Of a stretch of DNA of 64,000 bases, positions 1-8,256 are shown one piece after another. The notes under the pieces were generated by a model. The model saw only the letters and a program-made list of their open reading frames with translations. It had not been told where the DNA came from and made no database searches. The DNA comes from Candidatus Hecatella orcuttiae (GTDB lineage: Archaea > Thermoproteota > Bathyarchaeia > Hecatellales > Hecatellaceae). The stretch's first letter is position 1. Each line of letters starts with the position of its first letter. The position numbers were made by a program, and so were the translations under genes. The DNA is taken from contig MTLY02000002.1 of the NCBI GenBank assembly GCA_002011035.2, positions 1 through 64,000 of the forward strand, written 5' to 3'.

Positions 1-1447
1 CCCCGCCATCCTCCAACTCAAACTCGGCACAGACCCCAACGGCCACTTCACAGCCCTAGAGGCCAACGTAACCCTGAACACGGGGGGGTATGCCGTGGAA
101 GGCTCTGGAGTGATTGGAGCCTGCTACTCCTTCATTTTCGGCCTTTACAGGTTTCCCGCCTACAGGTTCGAGGGCAACGTCGTCTACACCAACCGCCCTC
201 CCAGCTACGGCTTCAGAGGCTACGGCAACCCCCAGGCCCAGTGGGCTTTGGAGCAGCTTGTGGACATGGCTGCAGAGGAACTAGGCCTAGACCCCCTGGA
301 GATACGGAGGAGAAACCATGTGAGAATCGGAGACCGCATGGTCTTCGCCCCCAAGGTCACCATTGAAACCTGCGGCTTGGAGGAGTGTATGGACCGGGGG
401 GCTGAGCTCATCGGCTGGAAGCGGAGATACGACCCCGCCTACCGGGGAAAAGGCGCCAAAAGAAAAGGCATAGGCATGGCCGCCATGGCTGGGAACAGTG
501 GATTGGGCGCAGCCGCAGCGTCTGTACCTCCGGAAGTCTCCAATGCATTGCTGGTGTTGAACGACGACGGCACATTCAACCTGCTGATGGCTCTGCATGA
601 AATGGGGCAGGGAATCAAGACGGTGATACTTCAGATGGCCGCGGAGGAGTTAGGCGTACCTCTGGAGGCCATCAAGCTGAGCGCTGAGGTGGACACGGAG
701 TTTCACCCCTTCGACCACGGCTCCTATGCAACCCGCGCCACCTACGTGTGCGGCGCAGCGGTGAGACTTGCGGCCGCTGATGCTCGAAGGCAAATTCTCC
801 AACGGGCAGCGCGAAGGTTAGATGTCAAACCGGAGCGCCTCGAGATGGCTGATGGAAAAATCTACGTTAAAGACGACCCAGAGACGGCGATAACTCTTCA
901 AGACCTAGCTGAATACATCCGGTTCCACGAACAGGAAGACGCAGGGACTATCGTCGGCCGCGGGTCCTATACGGCTAACATCAACTCCCTCCCCTTCGGA
1001 GCTCAGTTTGCCGAGGTGGAGGTGGACATGGAAACGGGGGAGGTGCAACTCCTCCGCTTCGCAGCAGTTCACGACATGGGCACGGCTGTCAACCCTCAGA
1101 TGGTGGAGGGACAGATTGAAGGCGGTGTGACCCAAGGCCTAGGCTACGCCCTCACCGAAGACACCGTGGTTGATCCCCAGACGGGAGCAATTCTCACCAC
1201 CAGTTTCCTCGACTACAAAATCCCTTCCTCCCTAGATATTCCTCCTCTTCACGTGGTTTTAGTCCAGCCTTCTGATCCCCACGGACCTTTTGGGGCGAAG
1301 GGCATAGGGGAGCCGCCTATTGTTCCCACAGCGCCAGCTGTCGCCAACGCTGTGTACAATGCTGTGGGCGTCCGAATTAAGGACCTGCCCATCACTCCTG
1401 AGAAGATTCTAAAGGCATTAAGAGAGAAGAAATCAGCGAGGACCTGA
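1..1447 (+). CDS. Molybdenum hydroxylase large subunit (xanthine/aldehyde oxidoreductase family), 5' truncated
   Basis: The reading frame is open to the left edge, so this is the C-terminal ~480 residues of a protein that is normally ~750-800 aa. It matches the molybdopterin-binding domains of the XdhA/CoxL family: a glycine-rich cofactor-binding stretch (HEMGQGIK) near the middle and the C-terminal GAKGIGEPP motif, whose Glu is the catalytic base in the family. The family oxidises purines, aldehydes or CO at a Mo centre; the substrate cannot be read from this fragment. FAD and 2Fe-2S subunits are not visible downstream. A YqeB/EF2563-like accessory protein lies at 10.3 kb and a molybdate-type transporter at 22.8-25.6 kb. 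Confidence 0.88.
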   Translation, partial: PAILQLKLGTDPNGHFTALEANVTLNTGGYAVEGSGVIGACYSFIFGLYRFPAYRFEGNVVYTNRPPSYGFRGYGNPQAQWALEQLVDMAAEELGLDPLEIRRRNHVRIGDRMVFAPKVTIETCGLEECMDRGAELIGWKRRYDPAYRGKGAKRKGIGMAAMAGNSGLGAAAASVPPEVSNALLVLNDDGTFNLLMALHEMGQGIKTVILQMAAEELGVPLEAIKLSAEVDTEFHPFDHGSYATRATYVCGAAVRLAAADARRQILQRAARRLDVKPERLEMADGKIYVKDDPETAITLQDLAEYIRFHEQEDAGTIVGRGSYTANINSLPFGAQFAEVEVDMETGEVQLLRFAAVHDMGTAVNPQMVEGQIEGGVTQGLGYALTEDTVVDPQTGAILTTSFLDYKIPSSLDIPPLHVVLVQPSDPHGPFGAKGIGEPPIVPTAPAVANAVYNAVGVRIKDLPITPEKILKALREKKSART

Positions 1448-1475
1448 AAAGAGCTGAGAGGGGGACGAAGCCACA

Positions 1476-2162
1476 TTAAGCCTTAGGCTTCGCTACGATG
1501 AAACTGTGGTCTTTGTCGTAGGGCTCCAAGCTTATCTTCTCCAGTACGGTCATTCCCCAGCCTTCTAAGACTTGAACTTCTTTTCGGAAAACCTCTGAGG
1601 GTTCTTTGGTGACGTCGATGCTTCGGGCTTTAACCGCCAGCATGGTTCTGCCTCCTGGTTTAAGAAACATCTCAGCGTTGTCCACCAACACTCTCGCCTG
1701 CTCCGGCTGGGCGATGTCACAGTAGATAGCGTCCACCTTCTCCACAGACCATCGATAGGTTTCCGGCTTTCTAGCGTCAGCCATCAGAGGTATCATGTTT
1801 TTCCTGTAGGCGCAAACATTGCTGACGAGCTCCCGTATCACTCTCTGAGCAAACTCCACGCAGTAGATTTTACCCTCGGAGCCTATGATGTCCGAAACAT
1901 GGCTGGCTGTGGTGCCTGTGGCAGCCCCTAAATAGAGAACACGGCTGGAAGGCTGGAAGGGAAAGGTCTTCAACCCCTTCCAAAGGGCGGCGGCCAGCTT
2001 GCTTCGGTAGGGGTCCCAAAGCCTGAACTCCAGTCCTCCCACCCTCACCAGCTTCTCTCCGTAAACTCCCCTACCGGGGGTCAGGTTTTGGGTAGCCAGT
2101 TTTCGCGTTCCTTCTAAGCCGTAGACCCAGTAGACTCCTTGAAAATTTTCATGGGGCTTTAT
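1476..2162 (-). CDS. flpA: Fibrillarin, C/D-box RNP 2'-O-methyltransferase
   Basis: This is the SAM-dependent subunit that 2'-O-methylates rRNA and tRNA in C/D-box RNPs. It has the class I methyltransferase fold with the SAM loop LYLGAATGTTASHVSD, an acidic Asp after IYC (DIAQPEQA), and the conserved end KARSIDVTKEP...YDKDHSFIV. The first ATG/GTG/TTG is GTG at 2048, but clear fibrillarin N-terminal homology (GVYWVYG...LATQNLTPG) continues in frame upstream to about 2160. There only ATA (2162) or CTG (2168) could start it. I place the start at 2162, overlapping or touching the stop of nop5, its RNP partner, in one leftward operon. Confidence 0.9.
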   Translation of the reverse strand: MKPHENFQGVYWVYGLEGTRKLATQNLTPGRGVYGEKLVRVGGLEFRLWDPYRSKLAAALWKGLKTFPFQPSSRVLYLGAATGTTASHVSDIIGSEGKIYCVEFAQRVIRELVSNVCAYRKNMIPLMADARKPETYRWSVEKVDAIYCDIAQPEQARVLVDNAEMFLKPGGRTMLAVKARSIDVTKEPSEVFRKEVQVLEGWGMTVLEKISLEPYDKDHSFIVAKPKA

Positions 2163-2164
2163 TC

Positions 2165-3379
2165 TCAGCGCCGTCGACCTGACCTCCCCTTGCCTTTCTT
2201 AGGTTTCTTGGCCTTGGGAGGCTTAACGGGAGGCTTCTTGTATTTCTCCCTAATCTCCTTTACTCTCCGCTCCAGCTCAGCCTTCAACCTAGCTCCCACA
2301 TCCGACCCTGTTAGAGCGTCCACCCGGCTGGCGATGGCGATCTTCCCAGCCAACGCCCTCGCCATCTTTCCTCGCTGCCATCTCGGCGCTTGATGGACAA
2401 GAGGATGCTGGAAAAGGACTCCGTGCTTCGGAGGTCTAGCACCTGTTTTAAGAGACCTGAAAAGAGCTTTTTCCGCCCCTAAAACTTGAAGCTTGCTTGC
2501 AGGCATCATGGCCATCTTCTCCAATCCGCCGCTGAGGGCCAGCATCCGGGAGCCTAGGCTGGCGCCCACCAAGGCCTTCAGGTTTGGAGCAACCTCCTCC
2601 ATGAGGCTTTCAGCTTTTTCCGCAAGTAGTTTTCGGGTTTTCCAAGTTTCGGAGTAAAGCTTGCAGAGGAGTTGGAGGCTTTTCAGGTCTTCTTCTAGAA
2701 GAGGGGCTCCCACAGAGTTTTGAGCCAAGGCTTCCAGCTTCTTGGATTTTGACTCGGGAAGGCCGAGTTTAATCAGGTTTTGAGCGTTAAAATTTTCCCT
2801 CAGCCCCAAGGTCTCCACCAGTCTGGCGTAGGTTTCATGGGACTCCACCGCCCTGTCCAGCTCTGGAAAATGGAGACCGTACCATTCTCGAAGCCTTCCC
2901 GCTAAGATGTTCAGAGCCTTATCCAGCTCGTCCACAGCGTTTATGGCTTGGATAATTATTTTATCCCTCTTCCCCGCCGCCCTCCGGATTTTAACCCTTG
3001 TCACCGCTGTAGAAACTTCCCGGAGGACGTCGTAGACTTCCTCCTCCCTCTCCGCATAGCCCACTTGGACAGCTACGTAGGCGAGGTTTGACCGCAAAAA
3101 TTCTCCGGCGCCAGTAGACTTTTCCACGGCAACCTCTACGCCTAGCTGCTCGCGAAGGCCTGAGGCTAGGTTGCTGTTTTCAACAATGAAACCTTCGCAG
3201 CTACCTTTGAGCCTTTGAACCATCCCCCGAACTGCATCATCCACTTTCCCCTCTAAGGAGAGAATGCGCTCTGCCGCCTTTTCAGGGTCTTTAGGAAAAA
3301 GGACTTTATCTACAACCTTGCCGGCTTCGTCGAAAGCTAAAACCCCAATCACCGAATCAACTAGGTACACTTTTCCCAT
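2165..3379 (-). CDS. nop5: Nop5 (Nop56/58-like), C/D-box sRNP scaffold
   Basis: A 404-aa protein of the Nop5/Nop56/58 family, the scaffold joining fibrillarin to L7Ae and guide RNA. The N-terminal domain is followed by a coiled-coil middle (about 120-240) and the NOP domain, with GASLGSRMLALSGGLEKMAMMPASKLQVLGAEKALF broken here as GASLGSRML, MPASKLQVLGAEKALF and KHGVLFQHPLV. The tail is Lys/Arg-rich (KKPKKGKGRSGRRR), as in many archaeal Nop5 proteins. ATG at 3379 lies ~35 nt downstream of a TATA-like box. It is the first gene of the nop5-flpA operon. Confidence 0.95.
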   Translation of the reverse strand: MGKVYLVDSVIGVLAFDEAGKVVDKVLFPKDPEKAAERILSLEGKVDDAVRGMVQRLKGSCEGFIVENSNLASGLREQLGVEVAVEKSTGAGEFLRSNLAYVAVQVGYAEREEEVYDVLREVSTAVTRVKIRRAAGKRDKIIIQAINAVDELDKALNILAGRLREWYGLHFPELDRAVESHETYARLVETLGLRENFNAQNLIKLGLPESKSKKLEALAQNSVGAPLLEEDLKSLQLLCKLYSETWKTRKLLAEKAESLMEEVAPNLKALVGASLGSRMLALSGGLEKMAMMPASKLQVLGAEKALFRSLKTGARPPKHGVLFQHPLVHQAPRWQRGKMARALAGKIAIASRVDALTGSDVGARLKAELERRVKEIREKYKKPPVKPPKAKKPKKGKGRSGRRR

Positions 3380-3410
3380 AGTCGTAGCCTCAGAAAGTTC
3401 CGCTACTCCA

Positions 3411-3422
3411 TCATATAATAAA
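3411..3422 (-). promoter_or_regulatory. TATA-like box of nop5-flpA
   Basis: Read leftward, the sequence is TTTATTATATGA, about 32-43 nt before the nop5 ATG. That is consistent with a transcript having a very short leader. Inference from spacing only. Confidence 0.4.
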
Positions 3423-3512
3423 GGCTCTTATAAAGCTGTCAGGAAAAACTTTGCTCCTTCAGAAAGGAAGCTTGAATAAGCTGGAAAGCGAAAAGTTAAA
3501 GGGGTCTCACGT

Positions 3513-4439
3513 GTGAGGACGCCTCGCGAAGCTCCCTGCCTCACCGTAGAATTAGCCAGCGTTAGACTTAAGAATCCCCTAATGAACGCGGCTGGCATTT
3601 TAGGGTTGACCGCCTACTCCCTGAAGAGGTTGGCAGACGCAGGATTAGGAGCTGTGGTAACTAAGTCCTACGGCTTGAAGCCTAGAGCGGGTCATGCCAA
3701 CCCCACCATCGTCCAAGTGGAAGGCGGGCTTCTGAATTCAATGGGCTTGCCCAACCCAGGAGTCGAAGCCGCTGCCTCGGAATTGAAAGAAGCCGTAGCC
3801 ATGACAGACACGCCCATCGTCGCCAGCATCTTCGGGTTTAAACCTGAAGATTTTGAAGTGGTAGCCAAACGGCTTGACAGCCTCAAAGTCGCTGCCTTTG
3901 AAGTCAACGTTTCATGCCCCCACGTCAAGGAGGTGGGTGTGGAAATAGGGCAGAAAAAAGAAGCCTTAGCCGAAGTTGTGAAGCAAGTGAGGCGTGCCAC
4001 AAAGAAGCCCATAATCGTCAAGCTAAGCCCTAATGTGGCTCAGATAACCGAGATGGCCAAGGCTGCCCAAGACTCGGGGGCAGAGGCTGTTACCGCCATC
4101 AACACTCTCAAAGCCATGGCCATCGACATCGAAACGGGGGCCCCCATTTTGGCAGGTGTTTTCGGCGGCCTTTCAGGGCCGGCTATAAAGCCGATAGCTG
4201 TTCGATGTGTTTACGAGCTTTTCAAGGAGATTCAGATTCCCATCATAGGCTGCGGAGGCATCAGCAACTGGGAGGATGCTGTGGAATTTATGATGGCCGG
4301 CGCCTCCTTTCTTCAAGTGGGAACAGCTGTCATGTTCAAAGACCTCGCCGTCTTCGGGGAAATCCTCCACGGTCTTCGAGATTACCTGAAAAAGAAAGGA
4401 CTTCGCAGTGTAGAAGAGTTAGTGGGGCGGGCTCATTAA
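3513..4439 (+). CDS. pyrD: Dihydroorotate dehydrogenase, class 1B catalytic subunit
   Basis: FMN enzyme oxidising dihydroorotate to orotate in pyrimidine synthesis. The 308-aa TIM barrel has the family signatures: LKNPLMNAAGI at the N-terminus, active-site Cys in EVNVSCPH (class 1 uses Cys as base), KLSPNV, AINTLKAM, and GGLSGPAIKP with IIGCGGI for FMN phosphate binding. The GTG start is supported by GGGG-rich sequence just upstream. pyrK begins 18 bp downstream; this pairing marks the NAD-linked 1B heterotetramer. Confidence 0.95.
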   Translation: MRTPREAPCLTVELASVRLKNPLMNAAGILGLTAYSLKRLADAGLGAVVTKSYGLKPRAGHANPTIVQVEGGLLNSMGLPNPGVEAAASELKEAVAMTDTPIVASIFGFKPEDFEVVAKRLDSLKVAAFEVNVSCPHVKEVGVEIGQKKEALAEVVKQVRRATKKPIIVKLSPNVAQITEMAKAAQDSGAEAVTAINTLKAMAIDIETGAPILAGVFGGLSGPAIKPIAVRCVYELFKEIQIPIIGCGGISNWEDAVEFMMAGASFLQVGTAVMFKDLAVFGEILHGLRDYLKKKGLRSVEELVGRAH

Positions 4440-4457
4440 ACGCGAAGGAAGTAGGTC

Positions 4458-5291
4458 ATGAGCAAAAATATTCAGCTCGCTGCAAGGCCTCGAATGGTGA
4501 AGGTTCAAGCCGTCAGAGAGGAAACTCCCTCCATTAAATCCATTTTCTTCCGCGACAAACCCTGCTCCCAAGCTGAACCCGGGCAGTTTATCATGGTTTG
4601 GATTCCGGGTGTAGACGAAGTTCCCATGAGCCTCTCTAAAATTGGAAAAATAAACGGCGTGGAAATTTCAGGTATAGCCGTCAAAAAAATAGGCGAAGCT
4701 ACGGAGGCCCTTCACAGATTAGAGAAAGGCAACCTTATCGGGGTTAGGGGACCCTACGGCGTCGGCTTCAAAATGGTGGAAGGCAGGGTTCTGGTGGTTG
4801 GCGGAGGAGTGGGCATTGCCCCTCTTCTTCCCTTGGTGGAAACGCTGAAACGGAGGAAAGGCGCTTTAACCGTGGTATTAGGCGCCGCTACCGGAAAGGA
4901 GCTTCTCGGTGCAACCGAAGCTTCCAAGGTTCTCCGAAAGGGAAAAGACAAACTTTTCATGGTGACGGAGGATGGAAGCCGGGGAATTAAAGGAATAGCC
5001 TCCCAAACGGTCGAACGTCTGTTAGAGGAGGAAGAATTCAGACAAATTTACGCCTGCGGCCCTGAAGCCATGCTTAAGAAAATTTTAGATGCTTCACTTA
5101 AGCACAATGTTCCAGCCCAGATGAGCTTGGTCCGCTACATCAAATGCGGTGTCGGCCTATGCGGAACCTGCATGCTGGGTAAACACCGCGTCTGCCGAGA
5201 AGGCCCTGTTTTTTCAGGGAAAACCTTGGCTCAGATTAGAGAATTCGGTAAAACTGTTAGGGATTCTTCAGGGCGGCTGACGCCTCTTTGA
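4458..5291 (+). CDS. pyrK: Dihydroorotate dehydrogenase electron-transfer subunit
   Basis: A 277-aa FAD/2Fe-2S subunit that passes electrons from PyrD to NAD+. A ferredoxin-reductase-type FAD domain (PGQFIMVWIPGVDEVPMS) is followed by a nucleotide-binding domain (VVGGGVGIAPLLPL; YACGPEAML). The C-terminal 2Fe-2S site is CGVGLCGTCMLGKHRVC, with four Cys. Order and spacing behind pyrD support a two-gene operon. The ATG at 4458 follows GGAAGTAGGTC, an acceptable ribosome binding site. Confidence 0.94.
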   Translation: MSKNIQLAARPRMVKVQAVREETPSIKSIFFRDKPCSQAEPGQFIMVWIPGVDEVPMSLSKIGKINGVEISGIAVKKIGEATEALHRLEKGNLIGVRGPYGVGFKMVEGRVLVVGGGVGIAPLLPLVETLKRRKGALTVVLGAATGKELLGATEASKVLRKGKDKLFMVTEDGSRGIKGIASQTVERLLEEEEFRQIYACGPEAMLKKILDASLKHNVPAQMSLVRYIKCGVGLCGTCMLGKHRVCREGPVFSGKTLAQIREFGKTVRDSSGRLTPL

Positions 5292-5390
5292 CTCGGTTTT
5301 CGCCATTCAAAAAATAAATATAGTAAATTTTTCGAGTATTTTTTATTGTCATATATATAATTAGGGAGAAAAAAATAAAAACCATTGACT

Positions 5391-5400
5391 ATATTTATAT
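5391..5400 (+). promoter_or_regulatory. TATA-like box of the winged-helix regulator gene
   Basis: ATATTTATAT is centred ~34 nt before the ATG at 5430, inside an AT-rich 140-bp gap after pyrK. The spacing suggests a near-leaderless transcript and supports ATG 5430 over the upstream ATG at 5385, which lies before the box. Confidence 0.45.
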
Positions 5401-5429
5401 TAACGTGTCTAAATTTGTCTCTCGAGAAA

Positions 5430-6140
5430 ATGGATGTAAAAGAGACGGAAGTGCACAGGGCTCTTTCCGTTGAGCCGAGAAGACAGGTTTTAGGTCTTCT
5501 CGCCAGCTACGGGCCATTAAGTCTGGAGGACCTTTCGCGAAAAACTGGTTTGAAGACGATAACCCTCCGCCATCATATGAGGATACTGGAAAACACAGGC
5601 TTGGTGGAATCCTTTTTGAAGGGACGGGATGGCCCTGGGAGGCCTACGCAGCTTTACACAATTGTGAGCCGATACGTGAACCTCAGTTTTCCTAAACGCC
5701 AATATGAAATGCTTACTCAACACTTGCTAGAGTTTCTTCTCAAAAAGAAAGGTGAGAAATATACCGTTTCCATCTTAAGGGAAATCGGGGCAAAACTGGG
5801 AGAACAGTTGATGAAGAATCTCAGCTTTCAATATGGAATTCAACGCTGGGATGAAGACAAATTCAGCGAATACGTGCTCCCCGAGATCGCTAAGATGGGC
5901 TCATATCCTTCCTTGACCAAGAGGGCTGATGGGAGTTTAGAAATAAGAATATCCAACTGCATTTTTTACGAAGTCGCTAAGGCTAACCCAAAAATCGTGT
6001 GCGAAGGGCACAAAGCCTTCTTCCAGACTATAGCCAATTATTTAGGGAAATACGAGGCTGTAAACGAATACTGCATCGCGGAAGGAAATAGACACTGTAT
6101 AACCATCCTCAAAAACCTTGAAGCCGCGCGCAAAGTTTAA
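5430..6140 (+). CDS. Winged-helix transcriptional regulator
   Basis: A 236-aa protein from ATG 5430. The N-terminal 70 residues form an ArsR/MarR-like winged helix: EPRRQVLGLLASYGPLSLEDLSRKTGL, with recognition helix KTITLRHHMRILENTGLV. A wing follows (GPGRPTQLYTI), where GRP is typical of COG2345-like archaeal regulators. The C-terminal part has three Cys (NCIFYE, IVCEGH, EYCIAEGNRHC makes four), which could hold a metal or cluster; this is not demonstrated. It stands alone between pyrK and S30e, so its target is unknown. Confidence 0.75.
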   Translation: MDVKETEVHRALSVEPRRQVLGLLASYGPLSLEDLSRKTGLKTITLRHHMRILENTGLVESFLKGRDGPGRPTQLYTIVSRYVNLSFPKRQYEMLTQHLLEFLLKKKGEKYTVSILREIGAKLGEQLMKNLSFQYGIQRWDEDKFSEYVLPEIAKMGSYPSLTKRADGSLEIRISNCIFYEVAKANPKIVCEGHKAFFQTIANYLGKYEAVNEYCIAEGNRHCITILKNLEAARKV

Positions 6141-6176
6141 TTATGCATCCAAACTTCCAAACATAGGTGAAGCGCC

Positions 6177-6362
6177 ATGCCGACCCACGGATCCCTTACC
6201 AAAGCCGGGAAAGTCCGCTCCCAAACGCCTAAAATCCCAGCTAAGGAACGACATTCCCCCATTCCTAGGTTTAGAGTTAAAAGAAACTATGAAAAAAGGG
6301 TCCTTTTGAAGAGGGAAGTAGGCCAAAACTGGATGAGGCCTAGGGGAAGAAGGTTTAGGTAA
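6177..6362 (+). CDS. rps30e: Ribosomal protein S30e
   Basis: A 61-aa, very basic protein. Its N-terminus [20 protein letters not shown] is the conserved S30e signature (HGSL..AGKV..QTPK), and the end RPRGRRFR fits the Arg-rich tail. S30e occurs in eukaryotes and in TACK/Asgard archaea, and is generally missing from euryarchaea, so it is a useful lineage marker. The start ATG follows AGGTGAAGCGCC, a good ribosome binding site. Confidence 0.9.
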   Translation: MPTHGSLTKAGKVRSQTPKIPAKERHSPIPRFRVKRNYEKRVLLKREVGQNWMRPRGRRFR

Positions 6363-6386
6363 TATCTCTTCAGCGAAAAAGTCTCC

Positions 6387-7490
6387 CTAGGAATAAAGGC
6401 TCCCCAGCCTTTTTAAAGCATCCAACTTGTCTTTTCTCCCTAATTCCGCTGCCTCCACAGCCTGTTTAAGATACTCAGCCGCCTTCTCCATGGCCCTCTT
6501 CCTAACTGGAAAGGGAACACCGTCCTTTCCGCCGAAGGCAAAGGAAAATCTGAGAGGGTCCTTCCAACTGGGTTTGGCTCCGTAGATGAGCTGGGAAACC
6601 AAGGCCAGACCCCTCACCGTCGCGGGGCCTATTCCCTTCACGGCTAAAACTTCTTGGAAGTCCTTAGGCTTAACCTCATAAGCTTCCCGGAGGGCTTGCC
6701 AGTTGACTTTTCCAGAATATACCCTGTAAAACTTCGCAGCAGCTACTGAACTAAGCCAGCCTTCTAAGGTCTGCTGGCTTGGGGGCGCAACCACCAAATA
6801 GGGCCGGAGGGTCTTGTCCGGATTGTCGACCACTAGGTCTCTGCAGGTTTTCCGGCATTCTCCGCTTTCTTGAGCCGTCATGTCTAAGACTTGCTTGTGA
6901 ACTTTTTCACCCCATATGCCGCTGTGAGGCTCCTCTACGAAGCTTTTCAAGTTTCGGCTCTGCCAATGATATCTTCGAGCTGTTCTGGTGGCCGGGTTCA
7001 ATCCCTGCTGAACGACCACCCAACTACCTCCCTCTGCCATGAAGAGGGTGTGATGGTAGATCTGATATCCAGCTTGGATGGCGGCGCTGTCCACCTTAGC
7101 TGTCATGCGGCTGGCGTATTTCAGCTCTTCCACCCGGCTGGTGGAGAGCCCCAGCGGCTCGCTGAGTGTTTCAATTTCTTCAAGGGTTTTCTTGGAGGCC
7201 TCTCCCTTCCCTCCCGCAGCCTTAATCCCCAAGTCCTCCTCCCTGAAGACGTCTTTCAGCACTCCGCATGTCACCGTGGTGGAGCCGCTACTGTCCCAGT
7301 CGAATCCTAAGACATTGGAGCAGGCTTGAAAGAATAAGGGGTCGGACAGTCTGACCAGAAGTTCTTCAACCCCAAGCTCGTCGACCATAACTCTGAAGAT
7401 GACCTTAGCTAGCCTCACCATCCTTGAAACAAGCCATTGGGGGGCGGTGCCGTAGTGTAGCTTTAGCTCTAGTACTCCGGAACGCCGCAA
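6387..7490 (-). CDS. DUF763 family protein
   Basis: A 367-aa protein of the DUF763 family (COG1415), conserved in archaea and thermophilic bacteria. Signatures are LHYGTAPQWLVSRMVRLA near the N-terminus, SAAIQAGYQIYHHTLF, and the central WVVVQQGLNPATRTARRYHW. The C-terminal half has a helix-hairpin-helix-like motif (VKGIGPATVRGLALVSQLIYG) that suggests nucleic-acid binding. No catalytic role is established. It starts with TTG preceded by GGTGGG. Confidence 0.85.
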   Translation of the reverse strand: MRRSGVLELKLHYGTAPQWLVSRMVRLAKVIFRVMVDELGVEELLVRLSDPLFFQACSNVLGFDWDSSGSTTVTCGVLKDVFREEDLGIKAAGGKGEASKKTLEEIETLSEPLGLSTSRVEELKYASRMTAKVDSAAIQAGYQIYHHTLFMAEGGSWVVVQQGLNPATRTARRYHWQSRNLKSFVEEPHSGIWGEKVHKQVLDMTAQESGECRKTCRDLVVDNPDKTLRPYLVVAPPSQQTLEGWLSSVAAAKFYRVYSGKVNWQALREAYEVKPKDFQEVLAVKGIGPATVRGLALVSQLIYGAKPSWKDPLRFSFAFGGKDGVPFPVRKRAMEKAAEYLKQAVEAAELGRKDKLDALKRLGSLYS

Positions 7491-7607
7491 GGAATCCCAC
7501 CTAGGCGAGCTGAATTCCTGTCTTCCAGTGTTTTTAGGATAGGTTTAAACTGGAGCAAGTTTGAAAATACCCCTAGGTTGGGTTGAGCCTGATATCAGTC
7601 GTGTTTA

Positions 7608-8141
7608 CTATATATATTGGGTTATGGTGTGGGGATACTTTTCGTAGAGAAGCCTCTCCAACTGTCTCCTAAGCTCCGAGTCTAACTTTCTATGGCCTTC
7701 GGAAAGAATGCCTAAAGGCTTCTCAGCATGCAAAATTGGGCCTTGCATGACGATGGGGCTGTTCAGCTGGCGGAGGGAAGTAGGCTGGGTGGCGAAAAGG
7801 CTTTGAACGACTTTCTGAAGGTTATCCCCGGTCCGGAAGACTTCAGCCAACTGGGCTGTTTGATGGCGGGTTAGAGGCCTGAATCCGTAGGGAAACTCGG
7901 CGGAAAGGCCGGGAGGCAGCTTGCGGTCTTCCAGTATTCCATGGACACCGAAACCTACGGTTTCATAGGGGTTGAGGCTTTGCTCTTTGATATGCCAGAA
8001 TTCAGAGTTGTGGATGACTAAGATGTCATGGTAGCCTTTGACATCCCTTCCAACCAGCATATGCCAGCCTTTAGGGTCCTCCTCGTAGATTCTGGCAATC
8101 GTCCTCTTTACCTTGTCGGTTGGCAGAATTCTGCTCATCAA
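7608..8141 (-). CDS. Hypothetical protein (177 aa)
   Basis: I do not recognise this protein. It is soluble, with no signal peptide or membrane segment. The N-terminal half looks like alpha/beta (GWHMLVGRDVKGYHDILVIHN) and the C-terminal half is helical and charged (RKLDSELRRQLERLLYEKYP). Codon use resembles the neighbours and there is no overlapping alternative, so it is probably real. It stands alone on the minus strand between the DUF763 gene and a divergent membrane-protein gene. Confidence 0.65.
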   Translation of the reverse strand: MMSRILPTDKVKRTIARIYEEDPKGWHMLVGRDVKGYHDILVIHNSEFWHIKEQSLNPYETVGFGVHGILEDRKLPPGLSAEFPYGFRPLTRHQTAQLAEVFRTGDNLQKVVQSLFATQPTSLRQLNSPIVMQGPILHAEKPLGILSEGHRKLDSELRRQLERLLYEKYPHTITQYI

Positions 8142-8256
8142 ATAAAAGTTTTTCTGGGCGACTTTTAAACCTATTCCGAGGGCTGGAAGGCTCCGGGGGA
8201 ATCACCCAAGATTTTAAATAGTTCGAGAAGGCAAGAAATGTTTCTAATGAGGGGTT

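Noticed and set aside
5292-5429. AT-rich gap considered as a replication origin
   Set aside because: Short, with no ORB-like repeats and no cdc6/orc gene nearby; a promoter explains it.
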